Of a stretch of DNA of 64,000 nucleotides, positions 8,924 through 17,474 are shown one piece after another. A program made the translations under genes and the position numbers. The stretch comes from JAHJCW01 sp965369995 (GTDB lineage Bacteria > Fidelibacterota > Marinisomatia > Marinisomatales > JAHJCW01). The stretch's first letter is position 1. Every line of letters starts with the position of its first letter. The DNA is taken from NCBI GenBank assembly GCA_965369995.1, contig CBDURO010000002.1:15520-79519 (forward strand). The letters are read 5' to 3'. Below the pieces are notes generated by a model. It was not told where the DNA came from, made no database searches, and saw only the letters and a list, made by a program, of their open reading frames with translations.

Positions 8924-9871
8924 TTATTTTATGGTTGAAATGACTTCTGCAACTTCTTGTGCAGTATTCATAATATAAAAATGTATGCAAGGAACTTTGG
9001 CTTCGATTAATTCTCTACATTGTTTAATAGCCCAATCCACACCGGCTTGATAAATATTTTCTTTAGAGAATCCTTCTATTTGTTCGGATAATTCTTGAGG
9101 GATATCAATGTGAAAAGTTCTCGGTATAATTTTTAAATGACTTTCACGCGTAATTATCTTAATTCCGGGTATTATCGGAATATTAATTCCGATAGCTTGG
9201 CATTGTTCGATAAAATCAAAATATTTTTTATTATCAAAACACATTTGCGTTACGATATAATCAGCTCCAGCGTCAACCTTTTGTTTCAAATGCTTTAAAT
9301 CACTTTCTAGATTAGGAGCTTCTAAGTGCTTTTCAGGATATCCCGCTGTGCCGACGCAAAAATCTGTCGGTGATGCACCACTCAGATCCTCTAAGAATTT
9401 TCCGGAATTCATATTCTTTATTTGTTTTACCAAATCAGAAGCAAATAAATTGTGTGTCTTACCTGTTTTATCAGTAGACATCCGACGTAACTCATCACCT
9501 TGAACAGCCAAAATATTATTGATCCCCAAAAAGTTAAGTTCAATGAGGGCATCTTCCGTTTCCTCTTTGGTAAAACCCTTGCACAAAATGTGAGGAACTG
9601 TTTCAATATTATATCTATTTTTTATCGCAGCACTTAAACCGATTGTACCCGGTCGCTTACGTTTGGTGTGTCTTCGTAAAGAACCATTTTCTAATTCTTC
9701 GTAATACACTTCTGCCGAACGGCTTGTTAAATCGATAAATGGCGGTTCATAAGGAAGTAACTGTTCGATCAACGCAAAAACACTATCAATACTTCTTCCT
9801 CTCATAGGTGGTATTATTTCATAACTAAATAATGTTTTTTTCGATTTTTTGAAATGTTCGGTTACTTTCAT
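8924..9871 (-). CDS. metF: Methylenetetrahydrofolate reductase
   Basis: Reduces 5,10-methylene-THF to 5-methyl-THF for methionine synthesis. The TIM-barrel flavoprotein of 315 residues begins with the active-site glutamate strand (FSYEIIPP). It also contains ILAVQGD, TAGYPEKH and DAGADYIVTQMCFD segments that bind folate and FAD in this family. The C-terminal regulatory domain of eukaryotic enzymes is absent, as expected. The sequence resembles the FCB-type subfamily more than E. coli MetF, judging by loop spacing. It is 10 bases downstream of the hydrolase gene and 13 upstream of tilS, so probably within one long transcript. Confidence 0.92.
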   Translation of the reverse strand: MKVTEHFKKSKKTLFSYEIIPPMRGRSIDSVFALIEQLLPYEPPFIDLTSRSAEVYYEELENGSLRRHTKRKRPGTIGLSAAIKNRYNIETVPHILCKGFTKEETEDALIELNFLGINNILAVQGDELRRMSTDKTGKTHNLFASDLVKQIKNMNSGKFLEDLSGASPTDFCVGTAGYPEKHLEAPNLESDLKHLKQKVDAGADYIVTQMCFDNKKYFDFIEQCQAIGINIPIIPGIKIITRESHLKIIPRTFHIDIPQELSEQIEGFSKENIYQAGVDWAIKQCRELIEAKVPCIHFYIMNTAQEVAEVISTIK

Positions 9872-9881
9872 ATTGATTATG

Positions 9882-10523
9882 TTATAAATCTATTAAAAAG
9901 GGATTAGAAAGTACCTCATTTTCGATAGTAGTACTATATCCGTGCCCCGAATGAACTCGCGTATTACCGGGGATTTTTTCTATTAACAATTTGAGAGAAT
10001 CCATCAATGTGTTATAGTTACCTCCCGGAAAATCGGTGCGTCCAATAGAACCTTTAAATAAAGTATCACCGGTGAAAATATCACCATTTAACTGATAACA
10101 AACACCACCGGGAGTATGCCCGGGTGTTTGAATTATCTCTAAATTATAATCACCTATAGTAAAACTATTTTCATTGGTTAACCAGTGATCAACTACGGGT
10201 TTTTCATTAGGAGTCATTCCATACATTAAACACCCTTGCGGATAATGATCTATTATCATTTTCTCATTTTTATGTATATAAAAAGGAATAGAATAATGTT
10301 CCTTGAGTGGTTGCACCGCATGGACATGATCAATATGCCCATGCGTATTCAAAATAGCGATTGGATTTAGATTATTATTTCCAATTTCCTTGATATACAA
10401 TTCAGGACTGTCACCCGGATCAATGATAATACAATCTAAATTATCATCACCATGAACGATATATCCGTTTTCTTGAAACGGTCCTGCTGTGATCTTATGA
10501 ATATTAATTTTAAATGTAGTCAA
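9882..10523 (-). CDS. Metallo-beta-lactamase-fold hydrolase (glyoxalase II-like)
   Basis: A cytoplasmic metal-dependent hydrolase of 213 residues. The HxHxDH metal motif is at about 61-66 (NTHGHIDH), with downstream histidine/aspartate ligands in TPGHTPGG, FTGDTLF and HSGHG. This is the set found in YcbL/GloB-type hydrolases that cleave thioesters such as S-lactoylglutathione. The glyoxalase II C-terminal domain is missing, so the physiological substrate is not predictable. The start is a TTG at 10521-10523 overlapping the end of the GAPDH gene by 14 bases; no ATG is available upstream in frame. Translation is therefore probably coupled to the gene before it. Confidence 0.82.
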   Translation of the reverse strand: MTTFKINIHKITAGPFQENGYIVHGDDNLDCIIIDPGDSPELYIKEIGNNNLNPIAILNTHGHIDHVHAVQPLKEHYSIPFYIHKNEKMIIDHYPQGCLMYGMTPNEKPVVDHWLTNENSFTIGDYNLEIIQTPGHTPGGVCYQLNGDIFTGDTLFKGSIGRTDFPGGNYNTLMDSLKLLIEKIPGNTRVHSGHGYSTTIENEVLSNPFLIDL

Positions 10524-11574
10524 AGAATAGGTCTGATAAGCACATTATTTTATCTTCATAGGAATGAGGATACAAAAACCATTCCGTTGCAGCAATACTA
10601 CTCAAGATAGAATTACCATCTTGTGGTGTAAAGCAGAAACCAGTGATTTCATGATCATTGCGCACTATTAAGGTTTGTTCTACAATAACAGTTTGATTAA
10701 GAATTCTTCCGTAATGTCCCTGATCTCTACCAAAAGAAAATACTGTACTAGTAATGTCTTTATTAGTCATCGCTATCAACGGATTTTTGTTTAATAGATC
10801 TTTTACATCATCCAATTTGATCGGTTCTTCAACTTTAAGATTAAACCATATTACATGCATATACTGACTATTTACTTTCATAGCTGAAGAAAACAAATTA
10901 AGATCAATATCCATCGTTTGGAATAATTCTGCAGCATCTTGCGCATGATGTGAACCAAAAGTGTCTGTTAAGTGAGCATTTACTTGAGGTGCCGGTATAA
11001 ACTTACTCGGTTGGCTTATATCATTGGCGCGACGAATACATACAAAACGCCCTTCCTTTAAATTGTCATTTTTACCATCTAATCCCAATGTATTTACGAT
11101 GCAAGACAAATTATGTGTATTACAGCTTACAACTTGTATGAATTGATCTTCGGGCGTTAGAGCTTTATCATTAATTCCACGAGCATATTGCTTACCAAAA
11201 CCGTGCTCACTCCCTTGTGCCATAAATCCTTTTACTGTATCAGCAAATTTATGGTAGTATTTTTCCTTATTTTTATGACCAACACCACTTGGTGTGCAAT
11301 CAATTACTACAGATGCTCTTTTTATAGCTTCTTCAGTTTCAAAATCAGCATCCATCCCTAATTCTTTAAAATCTTTAATTTTGCTTTTATCAACTGATAA
11401 TCTTGCACCTCTTCGAAGTAACCCATTTATTTTTGAAAAATCACCTTTAACAGCTGAATTTTTATTAAATGTAACTTCATCAATTCCTAATTGGTCGCGA
11501 TAATCGGCTAGTAATCCAATTAACGGTTCTCCAATTGTTCCTGTTCCAACAACATGTACTATTTTACGAGACAC
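10510..11574 (-). CDS. Type II (archaeal-type) glyceraldehyde-3-phosphate dehydrogenase-like protein
   Basis: 354 residues with the layout of archaeal type II GAPDH. In order: an N-terminal Rossmann start VVGTGTIGEP, the family-specific VVIDCTPSGVGHKN, a QGSEHG segment, the catalytic cysteine in VVSCNTHN (Cys151), RRANDISQ, and a SHHAQD motif in the catalytic domain. A conserved MH is placed like the archaeal active-site histidine. It is unlike the ordinary bacterial GapA, which has SCTTNC. The likely reaction is NAD(P)-linked oxidation of glyceraldehyde 3-phosphate to 1,3-bisphosphoglycerate. The start is GTG at 11572-11574 with AGGAG upstream. It follows the acyl-CoA mutase by 35 bases. Whether it replaces or supplements a bacterial GapA cannot be told from this window. 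Confidence 0.82.
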   Translation of the reverse strand: MSRKIVHVVGTGTIGEPLIGLLADYRDQLGIDEVTFNKNSAVKGDFSKINGLLRRGARLSVDKSKIKDFKELGMDADFETEEAIKRASVVIDCTPSGVGHKNKEKYYHKFADTVKGFMAQGSEHGFGKQYARGINDKALTPEDQFIQVVSCNTHNLSCIVNTLGLDGKNDNLKEGRFVCIRRANDISQPSKFIPAPQVNAHLTDTFGSHHAQDAAELFQTMDIDLNLFSSAMKVNSQYMHVIWFNLKVEEPIKLDDVKDLLNKNPLIAMTNKDITSTVFSFGRDQGHYGRILNQTVIVEQTLIVRNDHEITGFCFTPQDGNSILSSIAATEWFLYPHSYEDKIMCLSDLFFDYI

Positions 11575-11609
11575 TTCCTTTCTCCTTTAAGATATTGTTA
11601 TTATTATCT

Positions 11610-13256
11610 TTAAAATATTGAAGATTCTTGCCATTCTCCAAAATTATCTTTCATCGCATCTACAATTTCTCCTAATGTAGCATAAGCCTTTGCAGCTTTA
11701 ATAATTGGCGGCATAATATTTGTTTTGTTTTTGCAAGCTTGCCTAATCTCATCAAGAACCACTTTTACGGCTACATTGTCACGATTTTCTCTTAAATCGG
11801 TAATAGCTTTTATTTGTTTTTCCTCGGCTTCTTTTCCGATTTCAAGTAAAGGAATTTCTATTTTTTCATCTTCTTTTATAAAGTCATTTACACCAACTAC
11901 TATGCGTTTCTTTTCATCGACTAATCTTTGATAATTAGATGCCGCTTTAGCGATTTCACGTTGGAAAAACCCTAATTCAATTGCAGGGATTACTCCGCCT
12001 AATTCATCTATTTGATTGAAATATAATTCGGCTTCTTCTTCCAATTTATTAGTTAACGATTCAACATACCATGATCCTCCTAAAGGATCAATTACATTCG
12101 TTGCTCCGGTTTCATAAGCAATGAGTTGCTGAGTTCTTAATGCAATCTCTGCTGCTTTTTCCGAAGGTAATGCTAACGTCTCATCCATAGAGTTTGTGTG
12201 CAAAGATTGGGTACCTCCTAGCACTCCGGACAATGCTTGAAAGGCTGTTCGGGCTATATTTATTTCCGGTTGTTGAGCAGTTAATGAACAACCCGCAGTT
12301 TGAGTATGAAATCTTAGCTTCCAAGATCTTTCACTTTTAGCATTATATTTATTTTTCATATGTTTTGCCCAAATTCGTCTTGCTGCTCGATATTTAGCAA
12401 TTTCTTCAAAAAAGTCTAAATGTGAGTTAAAAAAGAATGAAAGTCTTGGTGCAAATTTGTCCACATCCATTCCTGCCGCAATAGCATGCTCAACGTATGC
12501 AAATCCATCAGCGAGGGTAAATGCCAACTCTTGTGCGGCTGTAGATCCAGCCTCCCGAATGTGATAACCTGAAATTGAAATTGTATTATATTGTGGCATA
12601 TGCTCAGCACAATATTGCATCATATCGGTGATAATTCGCATCGATTGTTCCGGTGGAAAAATCCACTCTTTTTGCGCAATAAATTCTTTTAATATATCAT
12701 TTTGCAATGTGCCTCGCAGTTGTTCCTGAGGTACATTTTGTTTGTCGGCAACAGCGATATAAAATGCCAATAAAATTACAGCAGGACCATTTATAGTTTG
12801 TGATACTGATATTTTTCCCAAATTAATTTTATCAAATAAAATTTCCATATCTTTAAGTGAAGCAATACTAACTCCACACTTACCTACTTCACCCAATGCA
12901 AAATCATGCCCCGGATCGTAGCCCATTAAAGTTGGCATATCAAAAGCTACAGAAAGACCGGTTTGTCCTTGAGATAGAAGAAAATGATAACGTTCATTTG
13001 TTTCTTGTGGAGTACCAAAACCGGCAAATTGCCGCATTGTCCATAATTTACCTCTATACATATTGGCATGAACTCCACGCGTAAATGGATATTGGCCAGG
13101 GAAACTAAGTTCTTCCCCATAATTTTCAGATTCAGCTTCCGGTAAATAAAGAGGATCAACAGTTAAACCGCTAATAGTACGGAAATCATAATCGCGGTTC
13201 TTTGCTTTCTCGAATTCTAATTGCCACTGTTTTTTTTGTTTTTTAAAATTGCTCAC
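11610..13256 (-). CDS. icmA: B12-dependent acyl-CoA mutase large subunit, isobutyryl-CoA mutase-type signature
   Basis: 548 residues covering the substrate-binding TIM barrel of the methylmalonyl-CoA mutase family (SVAFDMPTLMGYD, SISGYHIREAGSTA, RFHTQTAG, GGTQSLHTNSMDE). The C-terminal cobalamin-binding domain is absent, so a separate small subunit must exist elsewhere. Two residues separate family members. The position equivalent to Propionibacterium MutB Tyr89 is Phe77 (WTMRQFAGF), and that of Arg207 is Gln195 (FIAQKEWIF). Phe/Gln is the isobutyryl-CoA mutase pair; methylmalonyl-CoA mutases have Tyr/Arg. The inferred reaction is isobutyryl-CoA to n-butyryl-CoA. Automated annotation would probably say methylmalonyl-CoA mutase. 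Start GTG at 13254-13256, with a weak ribosome site. A cobalamin adenosyltransferase is encoded 5 kb upstream. Confidence 0.8.
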   Translation of the reverse strand: MSNFKKQKKQWQLEFEKAKNRDYDFRTISGLTVDPLYLPEAESENYGEELSFPGQYPFTRGVHANMYRGKLWTMRQFAGFGTPQETNERYHFLLSQGQTGLSVAFDMPTLMGYDPGHDFALGEVGKCGVSIASLKDMEILFDKINLGKISVSQTINGPAVILLAFYIAVADKQNVPQEQLRGTLQNDILKEFIAQKEWIFPPEQSMRIITDMMQYCAEHMPQYNTISISGYHIREAGSTAAQELAFTLADGFAYVEHAIAAGMDVDKFAPRLSFFFNSHLDFFEEIAKYRAARRIWAKHMKNKYNAKSERSWKLRFHTQTAGCSLTAQQPEINIARTAFQALSGVLGGTQSLHTNSMDETLALPSEKAAEIALRTQQLIAYETGATNVIDPLGGSWYVESLTNKLEEEAELYFNQIDELGGVIPAIELGFFQREIAKAASNYQRLVDEKKRIVVGVNDFIKEDEKIEIPLLEIGKEAEEKQIKAITDLRENRDNVAVKVVLDEIRQACKNKTNIMPPIIKAAKAYATLGEIVDAMKDNFGEWQESSIF

Positions 13257-13274
13257 TTTTATTACTTCATTTCA

Positions 13275-15155
13275 TCATTTACTTAAAAACTCTTTAATAT
13301 TTTGAATAATTTCTGACTTATTCAAGCCAATTTCTTCCAATAGAAGATCTCTGTTACCATGAGTAATAAATTTATTTGGAATACCAATCCTTTTAATATT
13401 ACCGGCATAACAGTTATCAGTCAACCATTCTGATATACCGCTTCCAAAACCACCATTAATTACACCCTCCTCAATTGTAATAATTTTATTGAATTTCTTG
13501 ATCACATATTTCAAATACTTTTCATCCAATGGTTGAATAAAACGGCAATTAATAACTTCACACGATATTTTATCCTTAGCCAAATCCATAGCGACTTTCA
13601 ATGATGGTTTTACCATTGAACCAACTGCAAGAATTGCGATATCTTTACCTGTTATGGTTTTTTCCCAATTTCCAACGGGAATTAAATCAGCCTGTCCTTT
13701 TCCATCAAAATCAAACGAGGATGATCTTGGATATCTTATCATAAATGGATTTTTAGTCTGGTTGAGCGCCGTATACATTAAATTCCTTAGTTCATTACCA
13801 TCTTTTGGAGCAGATACAATTAAATTGGGTATACATCTTGAATAAGCAATGTCGAGTGCACCGTGATGTGTAGCACCATCTTCACCTACTAAACCAGCAC
13901 GATCCAAACAAAATATAACAGGCAAATTTTGTAATGCCACATCGTGAATTATGTGGTCATATGCCCTTTGTAAAAACGTTGAATAAATCGCTACAATAGG
14001 TCTCATTCCTTGCATCGCCATACCAGCGGCAAATGTTACGGCATGACCTTCTGCAATACCTACATCATAAAATCGTTCCGGAAACTCATTGGCAAACGGC
14101 ACCAAACCAGTTCCTTCTTTCATTGCCGCAGTGATACATATTGTATCATCGCGGTTGCGACCAATTTCACATACAACTTCTCCAAATGCATCCTGAAATG
14201 ATGGGACTGTTACTTTTTCTTTAGCGGGTTTTTTCTTCTTTCCATTATTCGGAGCTACACCATGAAAAGAGACTGGATCAGACTCAGCTAGATGCATTCC
14301 CTTTCCTTTTTTAGTAACAATATGAAGTAAGACCGGTGTATTTATATCTTTGATATTTTCTAAGGTATTAACCATTATATTTATATCATTACCATCAATT
14401 GGTCCAAAATATCGGAAACCAAATTCATCAAACAGTAAACCAGGAACCATTAATGATTTTAAACTTTCTTCAACTTTCCGTATTATTCTTCGTGTTATTC
14501 CTTTTCCGGTTGGAAGAGCGCCAGTCGTTTTCCAAATTTCATCTCTAACTCGATTATAAAGCGGATTAGTTACTATTTTTGTTAAATAGCTTCGCATTGC
14601 TCCAACATTCGGACTTATGGACATTGTATTATCATTTAGAATAACCAATAATTGTTTTCGTGAACTACCTGCGTTAATCAAACCCTCGAATGCTAACCCT
14701 CCTGTCATGGCACCATCACCAATAATGGCGACTACCTTATAATATTCTTTTTTATGATCTCGCGCTGATGCGATTCCGAACGAAGCAGAAATAGAAGTTG
14801 AAGCATGTCCTGCTCCAAAAGTGTCATATTCACTTTCACTTGGCATGAGGAAACCACATAATCCACCGTATTGCCGGATAGTATTTAATTTACCCTTACG
14901 ACCTGTTAATATTTTATGTGCGTAACCCTGGTGACCAACATCCCATACAAGTTTATCTCTAGGTGTATCATAGACATAATGCAATGCAATTGTTAGCTCT
15001 ACGGCACCTAAAGTTGAAGCCAAATGACCACCGGTTTTTTCAACAGTTGCAATTGTATATTCTCGTATTTCCTTAGCAAGTTTCTTTAAATCATCAATTG
15101 ATAATTTTTTTAAGTCTGCCGGGTAATTTATCTTATTTAATAATTTTTCCGTCAT
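13275..15155 (-). CDS. dxs: 1-deoxy-D-xylulose-5-phosphate synthase
   Basis: Thiamine-diphosphate enzyme that condenses pyruvate with glyceraldehyde 3-phosphate, the first step of the MEP isoprenoid route. The N-terminal half carries GHQGYAHKILTGR, GAGHASTS and the ThDP/magnesium motif GDGAMTGG. The middle has EDGATHHG and the end the transketolase C-domain. I choose ATG 15153-15155 (626 residues, beginning MTEKLLNKINYP), which matches the usual N-terminus. A GTG 24 bases earlier would overlap pdxT and adds residues not seen in the family; neither start has a clear Shine-Dalgarno. ispH, the last MEP enzyme, lies 1.5 kb upstream in the same run. Confidence 0.95.
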   Translation of the reverse strand: MTEKLLNKINYPADLKKLSIDDLKKLAKEIREYTIATVEKTGGHLASTLGAVELTIALHYVYDTPRDKLVWDVGHQGYAHKILTGRKGKLNTIRQYGGLCGFLMPSESEYDTFGAGHASTSISASFGIASARDHKKEYYKVVAIIGDGAMTGGLAFEGLINAGSSRKQLLVILNDNTMSISPNVGAMRSYLTKIVTNPLYNRVRDEIWKTTGALPTGKGITRRIIRKVEESLKSLMVPGLLFDEFGFRYFGPIDGNDINIMVNTLENIKDINTPVLLHIVTKKGKGMHLAESDPVSFHGVAPNNGKKKKPAKEKVTVPSFQDAFGEVVCEIGRNRDDTICITAAMKEGTGLVPFANEFPERFYDVGIAEGHAVTFAAGMAMQGMRPIVAIYSTFLQRAYDHIIHDVALQNLPVIFCLDRAGLVGEDGATHHGALDIAYSRCIPNLIVSAPKDGNELRNLMYTALNQTKNPFMIRYPRSSSFDFDGKGQADLIPVGNWEKTITGKDIAILAVGSMVKPSLKVAMDLAKDKISCEVINCRFIQPLDEKYLKYVIKKFNKIITIEEGVINGGFGSGISEWLTDNCYAGNIKRIGIPNKFITHGNRDLLLEEIGLNKSEIIQNIKEFLSK

Positions 15156-15159
15156 AATG

Positions 15160-15735
15160 CTAATTATTTGTCTTCTCACCTAAAAATATATATTCATGTA
15201 AAATTGAAATGTTATCTAACTCCGGATGGAAAGATATTCCCATATGTTTATTATTTTTAACAATTACTGGGCAGTCATTACGCATAGCTATATTCATTAC
15301 TGAACTTCCATAAGATACAATCCTTGGTGCTCGAATAAATGACCCTGAAATATTGTAATTATTATTATTCAATTCAAATTCAATATTAATAGTATTTGAG
15401 TTAATTTGTCTGCCATATCCGTTTCTTTCGATTTGCACATCTAATAATCCAAGAGGTTCCAAATTTGCATCAACAACTTTTTCAGACATCAAAATTAAAC
15501 CCGCACAAGTACCTAAAACAGGACAATCATTCGCGAATGATTTAAGTGGTTTATACAAACCCATCCTATTCATTAATTTAGATATAGTTGTTGATTCTCC
15601 CCCGGGAATCACAAGTCCTTCTACAGTATCCAACTCATATGGATATCTAACAGTAACAGGTTCAATTCCTATTCTTTCCAATACTTGGCTATGCATTTCA
15701 TAATTACCCTGAAGAGCTAAAACCCCAATTTTCAA
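15160..15735 (-). CDS. pdxT: Pyridoxal 5'-phosphate synthase glutaminase subunit
   Basis: Hydrolyses glutamine and channels ammonia to PdxS. It is a class I glutamine amidotransferase with nucleophile Cys77 (LGTCAGL) and His170/Glu172 (SFHPEL); the PGGESTT oxyanion-loop motif is present. I place the start at a TTG (15733-15735): one base follows the pdxS stop, GAGGG lies just upstream, and the protein then begins KIGVLALQG as in all PdxT proteins, 191 residues long. An upstream in-frame start would overlap pdxS and add 18 unrelated residues. pdxS and pdxT are adjacent and in order, as usual for the DXP-independent B6 pathway. Confidence 0.94.
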   Translation of the reverse strand: MKIGVLALQGNYEMHSQVLERIGIEPVTVRYPYELDTVEGLVIPGGESTTISKLMNRMGLYKPLKSFANDCPVLGTCAGLILMSEKVVDANLEPLGLLDVQIERNGYGRQINSNTINIEFELNNNNYNISGSFIRAPRIVSYGSSVMNIAMRNDCPVIVKNNKHMGISFHPELDNISILHEYIFLGEKTNN

Positions 15736-15736
15736 A

Positions 15737-16618
15737 CTACCACCCTCGTTCTTGCAGTCTTTGTCCCTCGGGAATCTCAGAAATATCAAGTCCTTTCATT
15801 GCTGATTTTAATCCACTAGAGATTTCTGACATTTTCTTTGCATCATCGAAATATGTAACAGCCTCTACAATCGCTTTAGCGCGATCAGCCGGATCATCAC
15901 TCATAAATATACCTGAACCAACAAATACTGATTCGGCTCCAAGCTGCATCATCAAAGATGCATCGGCAGGGGTAGCAATGCCGCCTGCAGCAAAATTAGG
16001 AACCGGCAACTTCCCTGTTTTTGCAACCATTTCAACTAAAGGAAAAGGGGCACCTAATTCTTTTGCAGTAGCCATTAATTCGGAATGGTCCATAATAGTC
16101 AAATTTTTCATCTGAGCTTGGATTGTACGCATATGTCTGACAGCTTCCACAATATTTCCGCTACCGGCTTCTCCTTTAGTGCGAATCATTGCAGCTCCTT
16201 CGCCAATTCTACGTAATGCTTCGCCCAAATCACGCGCACCACAAACAAAAGGTATCTTAAAATCCTCTTTCCAAATATGATTTTTTTCATCAGCCGGAGT
16301 TAAAACTTCACTCTCATCAATAAAATCCACTTCAAGTGCTTCTAATATTTGAGCTTCAGCAAAATGCCCAATCCTGCACTTCGCCATTACTGGAATAGAT
16401 ACTTTCTTCTGAATATCTTTAATCATTTCAGGATTGCTCATTCGAGCAATTCCGCCATCTTTACGAATTTCAGCTGGGATTCGCTCCAAAGCCATAACAG
16501 CAACGGCTCCGGCATCTTCAGCAATTTTTGCTTGCTCAGAATTTGTAACATCCATTATTACTCCACCCTTTAACATCTCTGCTAATCCAACTTTTATTTT
16601 ATATGTATCTTTACTCAT
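15737..16618 (-). CDS. pdxS: Pyridoxal 5'-phosphate synthase lyase subunit
   Basis: Builds pyridoxal phosphate from ribose 5-phosphate, glyceraldehyde 3-phosphate and ammonia supplied by PdxT. The 293-residue barrel is highly conserved: GGVIMDVTNSEQA near the start, ALERIPAEIRKDGGIARMS, the catalytic lysine strand MAKCRIGH, and IRTKGEAGSGNIVEAVRHMR. FAAGGIATPADASLMMQLGA follows. Start ATG at 16616-16618 overlaps the ispH stop by 8 bases, so the two are co-translated. Identification is certain. Confidence 0.97.
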   Translation of the reverse strand: MSKDTYKIKVGLAEMLKGGVIMDVTNSEQAKIAEDAGAVAVMALERIPAEIRKDGGIARMSNPEMIKDIQKKVSIPVMAKCRIGHFAEAQILEALEVDFIDESEVLTPADEKNHIWKEDFKIPFVCGARDLGEALRRIGEGAAMIRTKGEAGSGNIVEAVRHMRTIQAQMKNLTIMDHSELMATAKELGAPFPLVEMVAKTGKLPVPNFAAGGIATPADASLMMQLGAESVFVGSGIFMSDDPADRAKAIVEAVTYFDDAKKMSEISSGLKSAMKGLDISEIPEGQRLQERGW

Positions 16619-17474
16619 AAATTATTTCCTTATCAATAACATTGCCAATTTTTTTAACGTATTGAATAACATCTTGTATAACATTATCAGGTGTAGATGC
16701 ACCAGCAGAAATGCCTACTGTTCCAGCACTCTTAAACCACTTATTTTGAATATCATCGACATCTGTAACTTGGTATGAATTTGGATTTCTCTCTAATGCT
16801 AATTGCGTTAACCGTTTTGAATTGGCACTCGTAAACGACCCGATAATAATCAATATATCAGCTGTTTGTGCCAATCTTTTAATTTGCTCATGATTACGTT
16901 TTGTAGGAAAACAAATGGTATTTACAAAATGCAGATCACTAACTTTGGTTAGCAGTACGCTAATTATGTCTTGAATATTCTCAATCATTTGTGTCGATTG
17001 ACTTACAACTCCAACACGTTTCATTTTCTTTAATTTTATTGCTTCTTCGGCGTTTGAAATAATAATTGGATTCTTCACTTGTGTAGAAATTCCTACTATT
17101 TCATCATGACCATGGTCACCTATTATTATTATCTGTCTTCCATCCTTTTCTAGCTTACGAACCTCTTCATGAATTTCTGTTACGAGCGGACAAGTCGCAT
17201 CAATAATATTCAATTTCTTTTTACGTGCTTGTTCCCAAATGCTTGGTTCAGTACCATGCGCTCTGAGTAATAATGGTTTACCGGCAGGTACCTGATCTAA
17301 TAATTCAACTACTTTTGTACCAGCTTTTTCAAGATCTTTTACCACGTTCTCATTATGAACAATATGACCTAACATATATACGTCACCATGTTCTTTGGTG
17401 GTTTTATATGCTTGATCAACAGCATGTCTAACTCCAAAACAATAACCGGCATCCTTTGCTACAATTATTTTCAA
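16611..17474 (-). CDS. ispH: 4-hydroxy-3-methylbut-2-enyl diphosphate reductase
   Basis: Iron-sulfur enzyme that makes IPP and DMAPP from HMBPP in the final step of the MEP pathway. The three cluster cysteines are present at Cys12 (AGYCFGVRHA), Cys95 (DATCPLV) and Cys188 (NTICFPTKRN). Substrate-binding histidines occur in GHIVHN and RAHG, and the family's ANSKRL and GASTPDN motifs follow. Full length at 287 residues. It overlaps the upstream DHH gene by 4 bases (ATGA) and the downstream pdxS by 8, so it belongs to a tightly coupled run with dxs. Confidence 0.96.
   Translation of the reverse strand: MKIIVAKDAGYCFGVRHAVDQAYKTTKEHGDVYMLGHIVHNENVVKDLEKAGTKVVELLDQVPAGKPLLLRAHGTEPSIWEQARKKKLNIIDATCPLVTEIHEEVRKLEKDGRQIIIIGDHGHDEIVGISTQVKNPIIISNAEEAIKLKKMKRVGVVSQSTQMIENIQDIISVLLTKVSDLHFVNTICFPTKRNHEQIKRLAQTADILIIIGSFTSANSKRLTQLALERNPNSYQVTDVDDIQNKWFKSAGTVGISAGASTPDNVIQDVIQYVKKIGNVIDKEIIYE

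Noticed and set aside
11610..13256. Plain annotation as methylmalonyl-CoA mutase
   Set aside because: The two substrate-discriminating positions are Phe and Gln, the isobutyryl-CoA mutase pair; kept as a prediction to be tested.
15736..15789. Upstream start for pdxT giving 18 extra residues
   Set aside because: It lies inside pdxS; the TTG at 15735 has a GAGGG ribosome site and gives the standard PdxT N-terminus.
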